From NCBI RefSeq assembly GCF_001592225.1, contig NZ_BCWN01000004.1, forward strand, positions 1-64,000: a stretch of DNA of 64,000 bases, given 5' to 3'. This document shows, one piece after another, positions 47,819 through 57,439 of the stretch. The notes beneath the pieces were generated by a model. It ran no database searches. It had not been told where the DNA came from and saw nothing but the letters and a program-made list of their open reading frames with translations. Numbering within the stretch: position 1 is the first letter of the stretch; each line of letters begins with the position of its first letter. The position numbers were made by a program, and so were the translations under genes. Origin of the DNA: Castellaniella caeni NBRC 101664 (GTDB taxonomy: Bacteria > Pseudomonadota > Gammaproteobacteria > Burkholderiales > Burkholderiaceae_B).

Positions 47819-49240
47819 ATGAGTATCGGGGCCCCCTCCAACCTCGGCACTCTGCTCATCCAGCGGCTCGACCAGACGCTGGGCACCACGCTGAGCCAGC
47901 AAGCCAACGTCGTATCGGGCGCCGGGCCGCAGGCCGTACCTCAGCCAGGCACTCCGGAAAACCCCACCGCACTGCGGAACCCGGCCCAGCGCGACCCGAA
48001 AGAATCGGTCGACCGGGCCGGCAGCCAGGGACAACAGCGCGCCGCAGTGGGCAAGGCCGTGCGCGAGATGCAGCTGGACAACCTGCTGGGGCGCGCCACG
48101 ACGTTTCGTGGGGCCACCCAGTCGGCGCCCACCACGCTGGGCTACGCCGCCCGCATCATCCTGGCCTTGCTCAACGAATTCCCGCAAGCCAATCAGGCCA
48201 TCCAGGGGCGCAACCCGCTCGTGCAGCAATCCGGCGGCAATACAGGCGGCGGCACCGGCGCCAGCGGCGGCGCACAGGCCACGGGCCAGCTGCCGCCGCC
48301 CCCGGCGGCACAGTCCGCGGCGGCCAGCTCGCCCGGCCCGCTGGGCAGCGCCACCCGGCTCTGGGCCCAGCTCGCCAGCGCCCTGAACCAGCCCGGCGCA
48401 CTCAGCGCGCAGTTTGCCCAGGCGCTGTCGCAGTCGATCCAGACCAGCGGCCTGTTCTACGAGTCGCACCTGGCGCAACTGGCCGCCGGCAAGACCACCG
48501 CGCAGGCCCTGCAACAAGAACCACAGGGGCAGATCCGGCCACAGGCCGATCCCGCCGGCGGGGCGGATACCGCCGCCCGCCCCGCGGGTGCACCGCCCAA
48601 TTCGCTGGCCGCGCTGGTGCAGCAGGCCCAGCCGGACACGGTCGGCGGCCAGGGCCAGGGCGCGCCCGATGCCGCCAGCACGGCGACGGCGGGCGGCACC
48701 GCGGGCACGCAAAACGCCGCCGTCGGCAATGCCCCGCCTCCGGTTCCCGTCCCGGGCATCGATCCGCAATCCCAGCTGCTGGTGCGCCAGCAGCTCGAGG
48801 TGCTGGCCAACCAGGGGTTCGTCTGGCAGGGCGAGGCCTGGCCCGGCGCCGACATGCACTGGGAGGTACAGCGTCGCCAGCCCGACGACGGCAAGATGCC
48901 CCAGGCCGACCAGGAACACTGGGCGACGCAGCTCAAGCTGCGGCTGCCCACGCTGGGCGAGGTTCAGGCGCGCCTGAGCCTGTCGGGCACGCAGCTGGTG
49001 ATGCGCATCACCGCGCCGCAATCGGCGGCGCGCCTGAGCCAGGCCATCGAACCCCTGCGCGCGCGCCTGTCCGCGCAGGGCTTGCAAGCCAGCCAGCTGT
49101 CGGTGATGGCGCACGACCCCGCCGACCCGGATACGGCGCACGCCGGGCGCAACACGCCGACGGCCAGGGGCGGCGCCGACGACATCGCAGCCGCCCACGC
49201 CATGTCCAGCATCGATACGTTCGAAGGCAACACCCCATGA
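47819..49240 (+). CDS. FliK-like hook-length control domain protein
   Basis: 473 aa. Gln/Ala/Pro/Gly-rich, low-complexity body with a structured C-terminus (VQARLSLSGTQLVMRITAPQ region) resembling the FliK Flg_hook domain. A second, separate FliK follows at 55622, so this one may have a distinct length or substrate-switch role. Overlaps flhX by ATGA. Starts 3 bp after fliT. Confidence 0.75.
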   Translation: MSIGAPSNLGTLLIQRLDQTLGTTLSQQANVVSGAGPQAVPQPGTPENPTALRNPAQRDPKESVDRAGSQGQQRAAVGKAVREMQLDNLLGRATTFRGATQSAPTTLGYAARIILALLNEFPQANQAIQGRNPLVQQSGGNTGGGTGASGGAQATGQLPPPPAAQSAAASSPGPLGSATRLWAQLASALNQPGALSAQFAQALSQSIQTSGLFYESHLAQLAAGKTTAQALQQEPQGQIRPQADPAGGADTAARPAGAPPNSLAALVQQAQPDTVGGQGQGAPDAASTATAGGTAGTQNAAVGNAPPPVPVPGIDPQSQLLVRQQLEVLANQGFVWQGEAWPGADMHWEVQRRQPDDGKMPQADQEHWATQLKLRLPTLGEVQARLSLSGTQLVMRITAPQSAARLSQAIEPLRARLSAQGLQASQLSVMAHDPADPDTAHAGRNTPTARGGADDIAAAHAMSSIDTFEGNTP

Positions 49241-49563
49241 CGCAACCGACCACGTCCCACGCGGCCGACGCACAGCGTGCCAGCGCCGTGGCCATCGCCT
49301 ACGACCCCAGCGACCAGGCGCCCCGCGTGGTCGCCAAGGGCTACGGCAACCTGGCCGACACGATCGTCCGTACCGCCCAGGAACACGGCCTGTACGTGCA
49401 CGAATCGCCCGAGCTGGTGGGGCTGTTGATGCAAGTCGATCTCGACGCCCACATTCCGCCGCAACTCTACGTCGCCATCGCCGAACTGCTGGCCTGGCTG
49501 TACGCCCTGGACAACGACGGCCAGGGCGTCAGCAAAAAAACGGCGCCGGACACCGGCGCCTGA
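49237..49563 (+). CDS. FlhX, FlhB C-terminal-like protein
   Basis: 108 aa. AIAYDPSDQAPRVVAKGYGN and LVGLLMQVDLDAHIPPQLYVAIAELLAWLYAL match the cytoplasmic part of FlhB after the NPTH cleavage site. No NPTH or membrane helix. Such proteins (FhlB or FlhX) can stand in for the cleaved FlhB C-terminus. Full-length FlhB is not in the window. Its last codons form the fliE terminator. Confidence 0.85.
   Translation: MTQPTTSHAADAQRASAVAIAYDPSDQAPRVVAKGYGNLADTIVRTAQEHGLYVHESPELVGLLMQVDLDAHIPPQLYVAIAELLAWLYALDNDGQGVSKKTAPDTGA
49534..49560 (-). terminator. fliE terminator inside the flhX coding end
   Basis: On the minus strand GGCGCCGG-TGT-CCGGCGCC, a perfect 8-bp GC stem, is followed by G and seven Ts. 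The same bases encode the Lys-Thr-Ala-Pro-Asp-Thr-Gly-Ala end of flhX on the plus strand. Confidence 0.85.
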
Positions 49564-49609
49564 AACACAAAGACACGGGGCCGGGGGGCCCCGGCCAGAC
49601 GCAGGGCCG

Positions 49610-49948
49610 CTAGACGGCCATATTGGCGATTTCCTTGTAGGCATCGACCAGGCGGTTGCGCACCTGCACCGTGGCCTGGAACGACAGCCCCGCTTTTTGC
49701 AGGTCGATCATCACGTTGCTGAGCGACACGTCGGGGTCGCCCAGTTCGAAGGCGCGGGCCTGGGCGTTGGCGGCGTTCTGGGCATGCGAAACCCGATCGA
49801 GCGAACGGGCCAGTTCGGCGGCGAAGCTGCCCTGCCCCTCGAGCGCAGCCGTCTGGGGCTGCGCCGTCATGCCTTGCGAGGCGCGCGCGACGGCGCGCAT
49901 CTGGGAAAGCAGGTTTTCGACACTGGCCAGGGCTTGCGAGGTGATCAT
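49610..49948 (-). CDS. fliE: Flagellar hook-basal body protein FliE
   Basis: 112 aa adapter between the MS ring and the rod. FELGDPDVSLSNVMIDLQKAGLSFQATVQVRNRLVDAYKEIANM in parts is the typical FliE C-terminus. Start at 49948 (MITSQALASV), not the frame start at 50011. Divergent from fliF. Confidence 0.94.
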   Translation of the reverse strand: MITSQALASVENLLSQMRAVARASQGMTAQPQTAALEGQGSFAAELARSLDRVSHAQNAANAQARAFELGDPDVSLSNVMIDLQKAGLSFQATVQVRNRLVDAYKEIANMAV

Positions 49949-50293
49949 GGTCAAGGGGCAAAAGAATAGAAAGGCGGAATCCGGGAAGGCCTCACGGGGC
50001 GGCAGGCGCACGAGAGGCCTCTGCAGTAATATACGCTGCGCCGCGCGCCGGGCAGCGGGCCAATAACGGGCTCAAAGCCAGGTAGTTTGGCCGATTGCGG
50101 GCCGCGGTGTAACCATCGATATCCGACAACTAAGCCCCAAAAGCCGCGCTTTTTGGCGCTTGCCTCCACGCTAATCACCGCCATAATGGCGGCCATTGAA
50201 TCCCTATTCCTGCCGCATGAGCATGCACACCATCCAGATCCCCGGTTTCTGGCCAGGGCACCGCCTGACGGCCTTTTCCGCACTGCCTGCCCG
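49949..50293. promoter_or_regulatory. fliE-fliF divergent region
   Basis: 345 bp without a full gene. Contains a perfect palindrome CCGCCAT-A-ATGGCGG (50178-50192) and a possible short leader frame (50217-50297). I found no convincing sigma-54 or sigma-28 promoter, so control of the fliF operon is unresolved. Confidence 0.5.
50178..50192. promoter_or_regulatory. Operator-like palindrome before fliF
   Basis: CCGCCAT and ATGGCGG around a single A, perfect. Located about 100 bp before fliF; a binding site for a dimeric regulator is possible but no factor is known. Confidence 0.35.
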
Positions 50294-50297
50294 ATGA
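50217..50297 (+). CDS. Possible 26-aa leader peptide coupled to fliF
   Basis: An open frame of 26 codons beginning MSMHTIQIPG and ending LPAR. Its TGA overlaps the fliF ATG (ATGA), and fliF has no Shine-Dalgarno of its own. This suggests coupling, but the frame has no clear ribosome site either, so it may be chance. Confidence 0.3.
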   Translation: MSMHTIQIPGFWPGHRLTAFSALPAR

Positions 50298-51958
50298 ACC
50301 CGATTGCCGACTGGATGAACAAAAATCCCGCCCTGGCGCGACTGACCGCCCTCCCGCGCCCCGTGCTGCTCGGCCTGGGCGCCGCGCTCGTCGCCGTCCT
50401 GGTCGTCGCCAGCCTGTGGATGCGCGAGCCGGAATACAAGACCCTGTTCTCGAACGTCGAATCGCGCGACGGCGGCGCCATCGTCTCCGTGCTGAACCAG
50501 CGCAACGTTCCTTACAAATTTGCCGACAACGGCAACACCATCCTCGTCCCCGCCGATCAGGTCTACACCCTGCGCCTGCAGCTGGCCGAACAAGGCCTGC
50601 CGCGCGGCGGCAGCGTCGGCTTCGAACTGCTCGACAAGCCGCAGTTCGGCGCCAGCCAGTTCACCGAGCAAGTCACCTACCAGCGCGCGCTGGAAGGCGA
50701 ACTCGCGCGTTCCGTCGAAGGCCTGCAGCCGGTCAAGTCCGCGCGCGTGCACCTGGCCATCCCACGCCAGTCGCTGTTCGTGCGCGACCACGAGGCGCCC
50801 ACCGCCTCGGTGCTCGTCACCCTCTATCCCTCGCGCAGCCTGAGCGAAGCCCAGGTCTCGGCGATCACCTGGCTGGTCTCGTCCAGCGTGCCCAAGCTCA
50901 ACGCGGAAAACGTCTCCATCGTCGATCAGGATGGCCGTCTGCTGTCCAACCCCGGGGGCGAAGCCGGCCTGGACAGCACCCGGCGCAACTTCATCAGCGA
51001 CATCGAGCAGCGCACCACCCAGCGCATCCTCACGCTGCTCAACCCCATCGTCGGCCCCGGCAACGTGCGCGCCCAGGTCAGCGCCAACGTCGATTTCTCG
51101 CAGCGCGAGCAGACCTCCGAGGTCTACAAGCCCAATGAAACGCCGGGCACCGCCGCCGTGCGCAGCAAACAGACCAGCGACTCCCTGCAAAACGGGGTCA
51201 ATCCGCCCGAGGGCGTGCCGGGCGCGCTGAGCAACCAGGCGCCGGCCAACGCCACCGCGCCCATCCAGACCGCGCCCGCCAATCCGCCCGCCCCCGGCGC
51301 GGCCAACAACGGCGCCAATGCCGCTGGCGCGGCACAGAACACCACCCTTGGCACGAGCAGCGCCGCGCACGGTTCGGCGCGCAACGACGCCACCGTCAAC
51401 TACGAAGTCGATCGCACGATCAGCCACGTCAAGCACGAGCTGGGCACGCTGCAGCGCCTGTCCGTCGCCGTGGTCGTCAACTATCGCGACAAGGACGGCG
51501 AGCCCAAGCCGCTCGACCCCGCCGAAATCGACAACATCAACGCCTTGGTGAAACAGGCCATGGGCTACTCGGCCGAACGCGGTGACACGCTCAGCGTGGT
51601 CAACAGCGAATTCACCAGCCAGGAACCCGTCGTCAAGCCCTGGGAAGATCCGGTCTACCGCGACCTGGCCCTGCAAATCGGCAAGGTGCTGCTGATCCTG
51701 GCCGTCCTGTTCTTCATCTGGCGTTCGGTCATCCGGCCCATCGTGCAAGGCTTTGCCAACGCGCAGGTCGAGCGGGTGAAGAACGAGGCGCACCTCGAGA
51801 CCATGCGCGAGCAGCGCCGCCAGGACGAGCTGCGCCAATCCGAAATGAACCGCTACGAGGAAAACCTGGACACCGCCCGCGAGCTGGCACAGCGCGATCC
51901 GCGTGCCGTCGCCATGGTTCTGCGATCCTGGATGGACCCCAAAAATGCCAAATCCTGA
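50294..51958 (+). CDS. fliF: Flagellar MS-ring protein FliF
   Basis: 554 aa. N-terminal membrane helix (about 24-45), ring-building domains, a disordered Ala/Asn/Pro stretch near 300-365, and a C-terminal helix (VLLILAVLFFIWRSVI) followed by the FliG-binding tail. Forms the base ring in the inner membrane. Start at 50294 overlaps a small upstream frame. First gene of the fliF-R operon. Confidence 0.95.
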   Translation: MNPIADWMNKNPALARLTALPRPVLLGLGAALVAVLVVASLWMREPEYKTLFSNVESRDGGAIVSVLNQRNVPYKFADNGNTILVPADQVYTLRLQLAEQGLPRGGSVGFELLDKPQFGASQFTEQVTYQRALEGELARSVEGLQPVKSARVHLAIPRQSLFVRDHEAPTASVLVTLYPSRSLSEAQVSAITWLVSSSVPKLNAENVSIVDQDGRLLSNPGGEAGLDSTRRNFISDIEQRTTQRILTLLNPIVGPGNVRAQVSANVDFSQREQTSEVYKPNETPGTAAVRSKQTSDSLQNGVNPPEGVPGALSNQAPANATAPIQTAPANPPAPGAANNGANAAGAAQNTTLGTSSAAHGSARNDATVNYEVDRTISHVKHELGTLQRLSVAVVVNYRDKDGEPKPLDPAEIDNINALVKQAMGYSAERGDTLSVVNSEFTSQEPVVKPWEDPVYRDLALQIGKVLLILAVLFFIWRSVIRPIVQGFANAQVERVKNEAHLETMREQRRQDELRQSEMNRYEENLDTARELAQRDPRAVAMVLRSWMDPKNAKS

Positions 51959-52949
51959 AGTTGATCTCACCCGTTGCGCCATTCTCATGATGTCGCTGGG
52001 CGAGGACGCCGCCGCCGAGGTCTTCAAGTTCCTGTCATCCCGCGAGGTGCAGCAGATCGGCTCGGCCATGGCCAACCTGAAGCAGGTCACGCGCGCCGAC
52101 GTCGATCAGGTGCTCGAAGACTTCCGTCGCGAGGCTGACCAGTTCATGGCGGTCACGCTGGGCTCGGACGACTACATCCGCTCGGTGCTCACCAAGGCGC
52201 TGGGCACCGACCGCGCTGCGGGCCTCATCGAGGACATCCTCGAATCGGGCAGCGAAGGCACCAGCACAGGCATCGACGCCCTGAACTGGCTCGAACCCAG
52301 CAACGTGGCCGAACTCATCGCCGACGAGCACCCGCAGATCATCGCCACCATTCTGGTGCACCTCGAACGCGACCGCGCCTCGGCCATCCTGGCGCTGCTC
52401 AACGAACGCCTGCGCAACGACGTAATGATGCGCATCGCCACCTTCGGCGGCGTACAGCCCTCGGCGCTGCACGAATTGACTCAAGTGCTCAACGAAGTGC
52501 TCTCGGGCCAGGGCGCCAAGCGCTCGAAGATGGGCGGCGTGCGCACCGCGGCCGAGATCCTCAACTTCATGAACACGACCGAGGAAGAAGCCGTGGTCAG
52601 CAGCCTGCGCGAAATCGACGCCGATCTCGCGCAGCGCATCGTGGACGAGATGTTCGTCTTCGACAATCTGGCCGACGTGGAAGACGCCGCCATCCAGCTC
52701 ATTCTCAAAGAGATCGACACCGCCTCGCTCACCATCGCCCTCAAAGGTGCCAGCGAAGAACTCTGCGCCAAGTTCTTCAAGAACATGTCCAACCGCGCCG
52801 CCGAAATCCTGCGCGACGACCTCGAAGCCCAGGGCCCGGTGCGCATGTCGCGCGTGGAAACCGAGCAGAAAGCCATTCTCATGGTGGCGCGCAAACTGGC
52901 CGATGCCGGGCAGATCAATCTGAGCATGGGCAATGACCAGTACGTCTGA
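51945..52949 (+). CDS. fliG: Flagellar motor switch protein FliG
   Basis: 334 aa. Armadillo-like N, middle (EHPQIIATILVHL, with the EHPQ motif) and C-terminal torque domain. Links FliF to FliM/FliN and contacts MotA. Overlaps the fliF end by 14 bp, so coupled. Confidence 0.96.
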   Translation: MPNPEVDLTRCAILMMSLGEDAAAEVFKFLSSREVQQIGSAMANLKQVTRADVDQVLEDFRREADQFMAVTLGSDDYIRSVLTKALGTDRAAGLIEDILESGSEGTSTGIDALNWLEPSNVAELIADEHPQIIATILVHLERDRASAILALLNERLRNDVMMRIATFGGVQPSALHELTQVLNEVLSGQGAKRSKMGGVRTAAEILNFMNTTEEEAVVSSLREIDADLAQRIVDEMFVFDNLADVEDAAIQLILKEIDTASLTIALKGASEELCAKFFKNMSNRAAEILRDDLEAQGPVRMSRVETEQKAILMVARKLADAGQINLSMGNDQYV

Positions 52950-53706
52950 AAAGCCCTCCAGCAGTCTCCAGGCGCGCGCCCGCTGGCAGCGCTGGGAGAT
53001 GGATTCACTGGAAGCCCGCCAACGCGCGCAGAACCGGCGAGTCACCGACAGCGAAGCGCACCGGGCCGAACTCGCCCGCCAGCGCACCCAGGCCCTGGCC
53101 GAGGCGCGCGAAGAAGGCCTGCGCCAGGGCTACCAGGCCGGGTTCGAACAGGGCGAACGCGAAGGCCGCGTCCAGGGGCAGGAAACCGGGCGCCAGCAGG
53201 GACACGCCCAGGGCCTGGACGAAGGGCGCGCAGAAGGCCATGCCCTGGGTCTGGCGCAAGCACAGGCCGAAGGTCGGGCTCTGGTGCAAGAGCAGGCGGC
53301 GCAGCTGGCCCACCTGGCGCAAGCCTGCGCCACGGCCCTCAACCAGCTCGAAGCCGAAGTCGGCCAGTCGCTCATCAGTCTGGCCACCCGCATTGCCGAA
53401 CAGGTGCTGCATACCCAGCTGCAAGCGCACCCCGGGCACGTTCTGGCACTCGTCGAGGACGTCATGCGGGCCCGCCCCGAACCGGGCACCGCGCTGACCC
53501 TGCGCCTGCACCCGGACGACGTGGCGCTGGTCGAGGCTTTTCTCGCGCAAAATCCCGACTTCGCCGGCTATCGCCTGGTGGCTGACGAACGCATCACCCG
53601 CGGCGGCTGCATCGCCGAAACCGCGCTGGGCTCGGTCGATGCCACCCTCGAAACCCGCTGGCACCGTATCATCTCGGCACTGGGCCAGAAACCCGCCAAG
53701 CCATGA
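52933..53706 (+). CDS. fliH: Flagellar export ATPase stator FliH
   Basis: 257 aa. N-terminal WxxW ([11 protein letters not shown]), like the FliH Trp pair that docks on the C-ring and FlhA. A central Gly-rich repeat helix ([18 protein letters not shown] in the GxxxG manner) and a C-terminal FliI-binding domain follow. Overlaps fliG by 17 bp and fliI by 4 bp. Confidence 0.93.
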   Translation: MTSTSEKPSSSLQARARWQRWEMDSLEARQRAQNRRVTDSEAHRAELARQRTQALAEAREEGLRQGYQAGFEQGEREGRVQGQETGRQQGHAQGLDEGRAEGHALGLAQAQAEGRALVQEQAAQLAHLAQACATALNQLEAEVGQSLISLATRIAEQVLHTQLQAHPGHVLALVEDVMRARPEPGTALTLRLHPDDVALVEAFLAQNPDFAGYRLVADERITRGGCIAETALGSVDATLETRWHRIISALGQKPAKP

Positions 53707-55166
53707 GCGCCCCGGATCAGCCCCTGGACTCGGTCGGCGCGCGCTGGCGCGCCCAGCTGGGCCTGTGCGAAGAACGCATCGAAGCGCGCCAGGCGACGCG
53801 CAGCCAGGGCCGCGTGACGCGCGCCACGGGTCTGGTGCTTGAAGCCACCGGCCTGCAGCTGCCCGTGGGCGCCGCCTGCAAGGTGCAGGTCTCCCCCGGG
53901 CGCGACCTCTGGGCCGACGCCGAAGTCGTGGGCTTTTACGGTGACACCCTGTACCTGATGCCGCAAAGTGATACCACGGGGCTGCGGCCTGGCGCCCGCC
54001 TGGTGCCCGCTGAAACGCTGCAGCTCGATCCGGTCGCCCTGCCCTCCAGCGCCAGCCCCGAACCCAGCCACCCCGTGGGCACCGACCAGGCCCGCCACCT
54101 GCCCGTGGGCTGGGCGCTGCTGGGACGCGTGCTGGACGGGGCCGGTCGCCCGCTCGACGGCAAGCCCCTGCCCACCGACCTCGACCTCGCGCCACTCAGC
54201 GCCATCCACATCAACCCCCTGGCGCGCGCCCCCGTCGATACCGTGCTGGACGTCGGCGTGCGCGCGATCAACGGCCTGCTGACGGTGGGCCGCGGCCAGC
54301 GCATGGGGCTTTTCGCCGGTTCGGGCGTGGGCAAGAGTGTGCTGCTGGGCATGATGGCGCGCTACACGCAAGCCGACATCATCGTCGTCGGCCTGATCGG
54401 CGAGCGTGGCCGTGAAGTAAAGGAATTCATCGAGCTGAACCTGGGCAGCGACGGCCTGGCGCGCTCAGTGGTGGTAGCCGCGCCCGCCGACGTCTCGCCG
54501 CTGCTGCGCTTGCAGGGGGCCGTATACGCCACGCGGCTGGCCGAATATTTCCGCGACCAGGGCAAGCACGTGCTGCTCATCATGGATTCGCTCACCCGTT
54601 ACGCCATGGCCCAGCGTGAAATCGCCCTGGCCATCGGCGAGCCGCCCGCCACCAAGGGTTACCCGCCCTCGGTCTTCGCCAAGCTGCCCGCGCTGGTCGA
54701 ACGCGCCGGCAACGGCGCCCCGCAAGGAGGCCGGGCCGCAGGATCGATTACGGCGTTTTATACGGTGCTGACCGAAGGCGACGACCAGCAAGACCCTATC
54801 GCCGACTCCGCCCGCGCCATTCTCGACGGCCACATCGTGCTCTCCAGAACCCTGGCGGAATCCGGCCACTACCCGGCCATCGACATCGAAGCCTCGATTT
54901 CACGCGTGATGTCGGCCATCGTGCCTGCCAGCCAGTTCCGCTGCGTGCACCAGTTCAAGCGCATGGTGTCGCGTTACCAGCGCAACCGTGACCTGATCGC
55001 GGTGGGTGCCTATACTGCGGGAAACGACCCGGAAATCGACCAGGCCATCGAACGCTACCCCTGGCTGGAGAACTACCTGCAGCAAGGCATCGACGTCCAG
55101 GTGGACTACCCCACGGCGGTCTCCGCCCTGGCCGCCGTCCTGGGCCAGGAGCCCAACCATGCCTAA
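53703..55166 (+). CDS. fliI: Flagellar export ATPase FliI
   Basis: 487 aa, F1-beta-like hexameric ATPase. Walker [14 protein letters not shown] near 205-217 and Walker [21 protein letters not shown]. Hydrolyses ATP to feed substrates to the export gate. Overlaps fliH (ATGA) and fliJ by 8 bp. Confidence 0.96.
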   Translation: MSAPDQPLDSVGARWRAQLGLCEERIEARQATRSQGRVTRATGLVLEATGLQLPVGAACKVQVSPGRDLWADAEVVGFYGDTLYLMPQSDTTGLRPGARLVPAETLQLDPVALPSSASPEPSHPVGTDQARHLPVGWALLGRVLDGAGRPLDGKPLPTDLDLAPLSAIHINPLARAPVDTVLDVGVRAINGLLTVGRGQRMGLFAGSGVGKSVLLGMMARYTQADIIVVGLIGERGREVKEFIELNLGSDGLARSVVVAAPADVSPLLRLQGAVYATRLAEYFRDQGKHVLLIMDSLTRYAMAQREIALAIGEPPATKGYPPSVFAKLPALVERAGNGAPQGGRAAGSITAFYTVLTEGDDQQDPIADSARAILDGHIVLSRTLAESGHYPAIDIEASISRVMSAIVPASQFRCVHQFKRMVSRYQRNRDLIAVGAYTAGNDPEIDQAIERYPWLENYLQQGIDVQVDYPTAVSALAAVLGQEPNHA

Positions 55167-55608
55167 AGAAACCTCGCTCGACATCCTGATCAACCTGGCC
55201 CAGGATCGGCTCGACGAGGCGGGGCACGTGCTGGCCGACCTGAGCACGCAGCGGCGCAACGCGCAGCAGCAGCTCGGCACGCTCGACGGCTACCGCAGCG
55301 ACTACGCGCGGCGCTTGCAAAGCACCACAGAAGGGGGCCTGACCGCCTCGAATTACCACAACTTTAGGCACTTTATCGCTACATTGGACGAGGCGATTTC
55401 CCAGCAAAATAGAATCATTGCCCAAATCGACACCCAGATCGAGACCGGTCGCCGCCAGTGGCACGCCGAAAAGCGTCAACTGAACTCTTACGAAACCCTG
55501 AAGACCCGCCAGCTGCGCCAGTTTCAGTACCGCGAACAGCGTCGCGAACAGCGCGCCAGCGATGAAATCTCCGCCGGCCTGTACCGACGCCAACAACCGT
55601 CACACTGA
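55159..55608 (+). CDS. fliJ: FliJ, export ATPase stalk protein
   Basis: 149 aa coiled coil, charged throughout ([15 protein letters not shown] at the end). FliJ binds FliI and FlhA and links the ATPase to the gate. Placed between fliI and fliK as usual. Confidence 0.9.
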   Translation: MPKETSLDILINLAQDRLDEAGHVLADLSTQRRNAQQQLGTLDGYRSDYARRLQSTTEGGLTASNYHNFRHFIATLDEAISQQNRIIAQIDTQIETGRRQWHAEKRQLNSYETLKTRQLRQFQYREQRREQRASDEISAGLYRRQQPSH

Positions 55609-55621
55609 ACGTGCACTCATC

Positions 55622-56875
55622 ATGAACATACCCGTGCTCCCCGTCAGCCCCGCCGCTCCGGCACCCGCCGAAACAGCGGCGCGTCCCGCCGAAGCCGACG
55701 ACAGCACGGCGGCGTTCTCCAACGTGCTCTCCAGCCAGCGCGCGCCCGACACCGCCGCCCCCCACACGGGCCCCAGCGCCGCGCGCGGCCCGGCAAAACC
55801 GGACGACGCCGACAAGCAGGCGCCGATGGGCCCCGAAGAAACCCTGGCCTTCATTCTCAGCAGCACCACGCTGCCCCTGATGCAGGCCGCCGCGCAGGCT
55901 AGGCCAGCCCAGGCCGCGGCGGATCGCGGCCTGGAAGACGCCGCGCAGCCAGCCGCCGACAACCACCGGCCGGGCAAGGCACTGGCCACGCTGGCCGCCC
56001 CCGCCGCCGACGCGCTGGTCGAAGACCCGGCGCCACAGCGCAAAGACAGCGCCGCGGCCGCGCCCCAATCCCGCGTCCTCGCCGCCCTCGCCGCCCTCGC
56101 CGCACCCGATGCGCGCGGCGGCGCCAACATCCCGGCCCAGGCCGCTGTTGCCGCCCCAGGGGATCCCGCGGCAAGCCGCGCCACCTCGCCCGCGCGCGGC
56201 GGCACCCCGGGCGGCACCAGCCTGCCGGGCAGTACCGTCGGCACCCGCCCCGGCGAAGCCGTCTCCCCCGCCAGCACCGGCCTGCCGACGGCGGCTCCGC
56301 GGGCCGATGGCCCGCTGCCAGACACCAGCGCCCTGCAAAGCGCGGCGGCGCCTGCCGGGGCGTCCCTGCTGAACACCCCGGCCACCGCACCCGCCGCCGC
56401 GCCACTGCAGGCGACGGTCGCCACGCCGCTGGGCAACGCGCAATGGACGCAAGACTTCAGCCGCCAGGTACTCAACCTGGCGCAGACGGGCACCAGTGCC
56501 GGTGGTCACACCGTGCTCATGCACGTCAATCCGCCCGAACTCGGCCCGATCCACATCACGCTGCACATTGGCGACAACCTCGCGCAGGCCTCTTTCGTCT
56601 CGCCCCACGCCAACGTGCGCCAGGCGCTCGAAAGCGCGCTGCCGCACCTCGAACAACAGCTGGCGCAGGCCGGGCTGTCGCTCGGGCAGGCCAACGTCAG
56701 CGACCAGCAGGCCGGGCAGCAGTCATTTGCACAGACGCAACAGTCCGGCCACGCCGACAAGGGCGTGCAATTCAGCCTGGATGGGGGCTTCCAGGTGGCT
56801 CCAGAAGCGGCGCTCGCCAGTTCGGGGGGGCGTGCCGCCTCGCGGCCCGACGCTTTGGTAGACACCTTCGTGTAA
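55622..56875 (+). CDS. fliK: Flagellar hook-length control protein FliK
   Basis: 417 aa. Pro/Ala-rich N-terminal half acts as the ruler. The C-terminal domain has VLMHVNPPELGPIHITLHI and ALESALPHLEQQLAQAGLSLG, the Flg_hook core that triggers export switching through FlhB. Start MNIPVLPVSP at 55622 (the frame opens at 55562). Followed by a 78 bp gap before fliL. Confidence 0.9.
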   Translation: MNIPVLPVSPAAPAPAETAARPAEADDSTAAFSNVLSSQRAPDTAAPHTGPSAARGPAKPDDADKQAPMGPEETLAFILSSTTLPLMQAAAQARPAQAAADRGLEDAAQPAADNHRPGKALATLAAPAADALVEDPAPQRKDSAAAAPQSRVLAALAALAAPDARGGANIPAQAAVAAPGDPAASRATSPARGGTPGGTSLPGSTVGTRPGEAVSPASTGLPTAAPRADGPLPDTSALQSAAAPAGASLLNTPATAPAAAPLQATVATPLGNAQWTQDFSRQVLNLAQTGTSAGGHTVLMHVNPPELGPIHITLHIGDNLAQASFVSPHANVRQALESALPHLEQQLAQAGLSLGQANVSDQQAGQQSFAQTQQSGHADKGVQFSLDGGFQVAPEAALASSGGRAASRPDALVDTFV

Positions 56876-56953
56876 GCAAATTGGTAACATTGAGCGGGCA
56901 AACCATTACAATACGGCCTCGCACTCGAACCCATATCCCCCCGACCCGGAACC

Positions 56954-57439
56954 ATGCTCAGGCTACTCAAATTCATTCTCCTGCTCATCATCGTCATCGG
57001 TGCCACGATTGGCGGCACCATGTGGTTCATGAACAAGAGCAGCGCTCCTGCCGCCCAAGCCGAAGCGGCCACGCCTGCAGCCAGTCCCGCCGCCGGGGCC
57101 CCCGCGCCGACCCCCGTGGTAGCGGCGCCCATCTTCGCCGAGCTCGACCCCTTCACCGTCACCATCTACGGTGAAACACGCAACCGCATCCTCTATACCG
57201 CCATCACCCTGCGCCTGGGCGACGAGCACTCGCGCAAGCAGATACAAGACTACATGCCCGAAGTGCGCGACCGCATCATCAAGGTGCTCTCCGCCCAGGA
57301 ACTGGGAAAAATTCAGACGCCCGAGGGCCGCAAGGCGCTCACTGAAGCCGTCAAGGCCGAGCTGACGCGCCCCTTCGCGCCCCAGCTGCCCGGACCGCAG
57401 GTCGCCGACGTGCTGTTCACGGCCTTCGTGGTGCAGTAA
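56954..57439 (+). CDS. fliL: Flagellar basal body protein FliL
   Basis: 161 aa with one membrane helix (about 5-27) and a periplasmic domain after a Pro/Ala linker. Supports stator (MotAB) function. Shares one base with fliM (TAATG). It has its own upstream spacer after fliK. Confidence 0.93.
   Translation: MLRLLKFILLLIIVIGATIGGTMWFMNKSSAPAAQAEAATPAASPAAGAPAPTPVVAAPIFAELDPFTVTIYGETRNRILYTAITLRLGDEHSRKQIQDYMPEVRDRIIKVLSAQELGKIQTPEGRKALTEAVKAELTRPFAPQLPGPQVADVLFTAFVVQ

Noticed and set aside
49576-49596. GC-rich hairpin between flhX and fliE as a terminator
   Set aside because: Self-complementary G/C run with almost no loop and no T run; the hairpin at 49534-49560 fits much better.
50080-50200. 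Sigma-54 promoter before fliF
   Set aside because: A TTGGCGCTTGCC stretch looks similar, but the GG to GC spacing is wrong.
50204-52090. 628-codon minus-strand frame opposite fliF
   Set aside because: Shadow frame with no family match; fliF is unambiguous on the plus strand.
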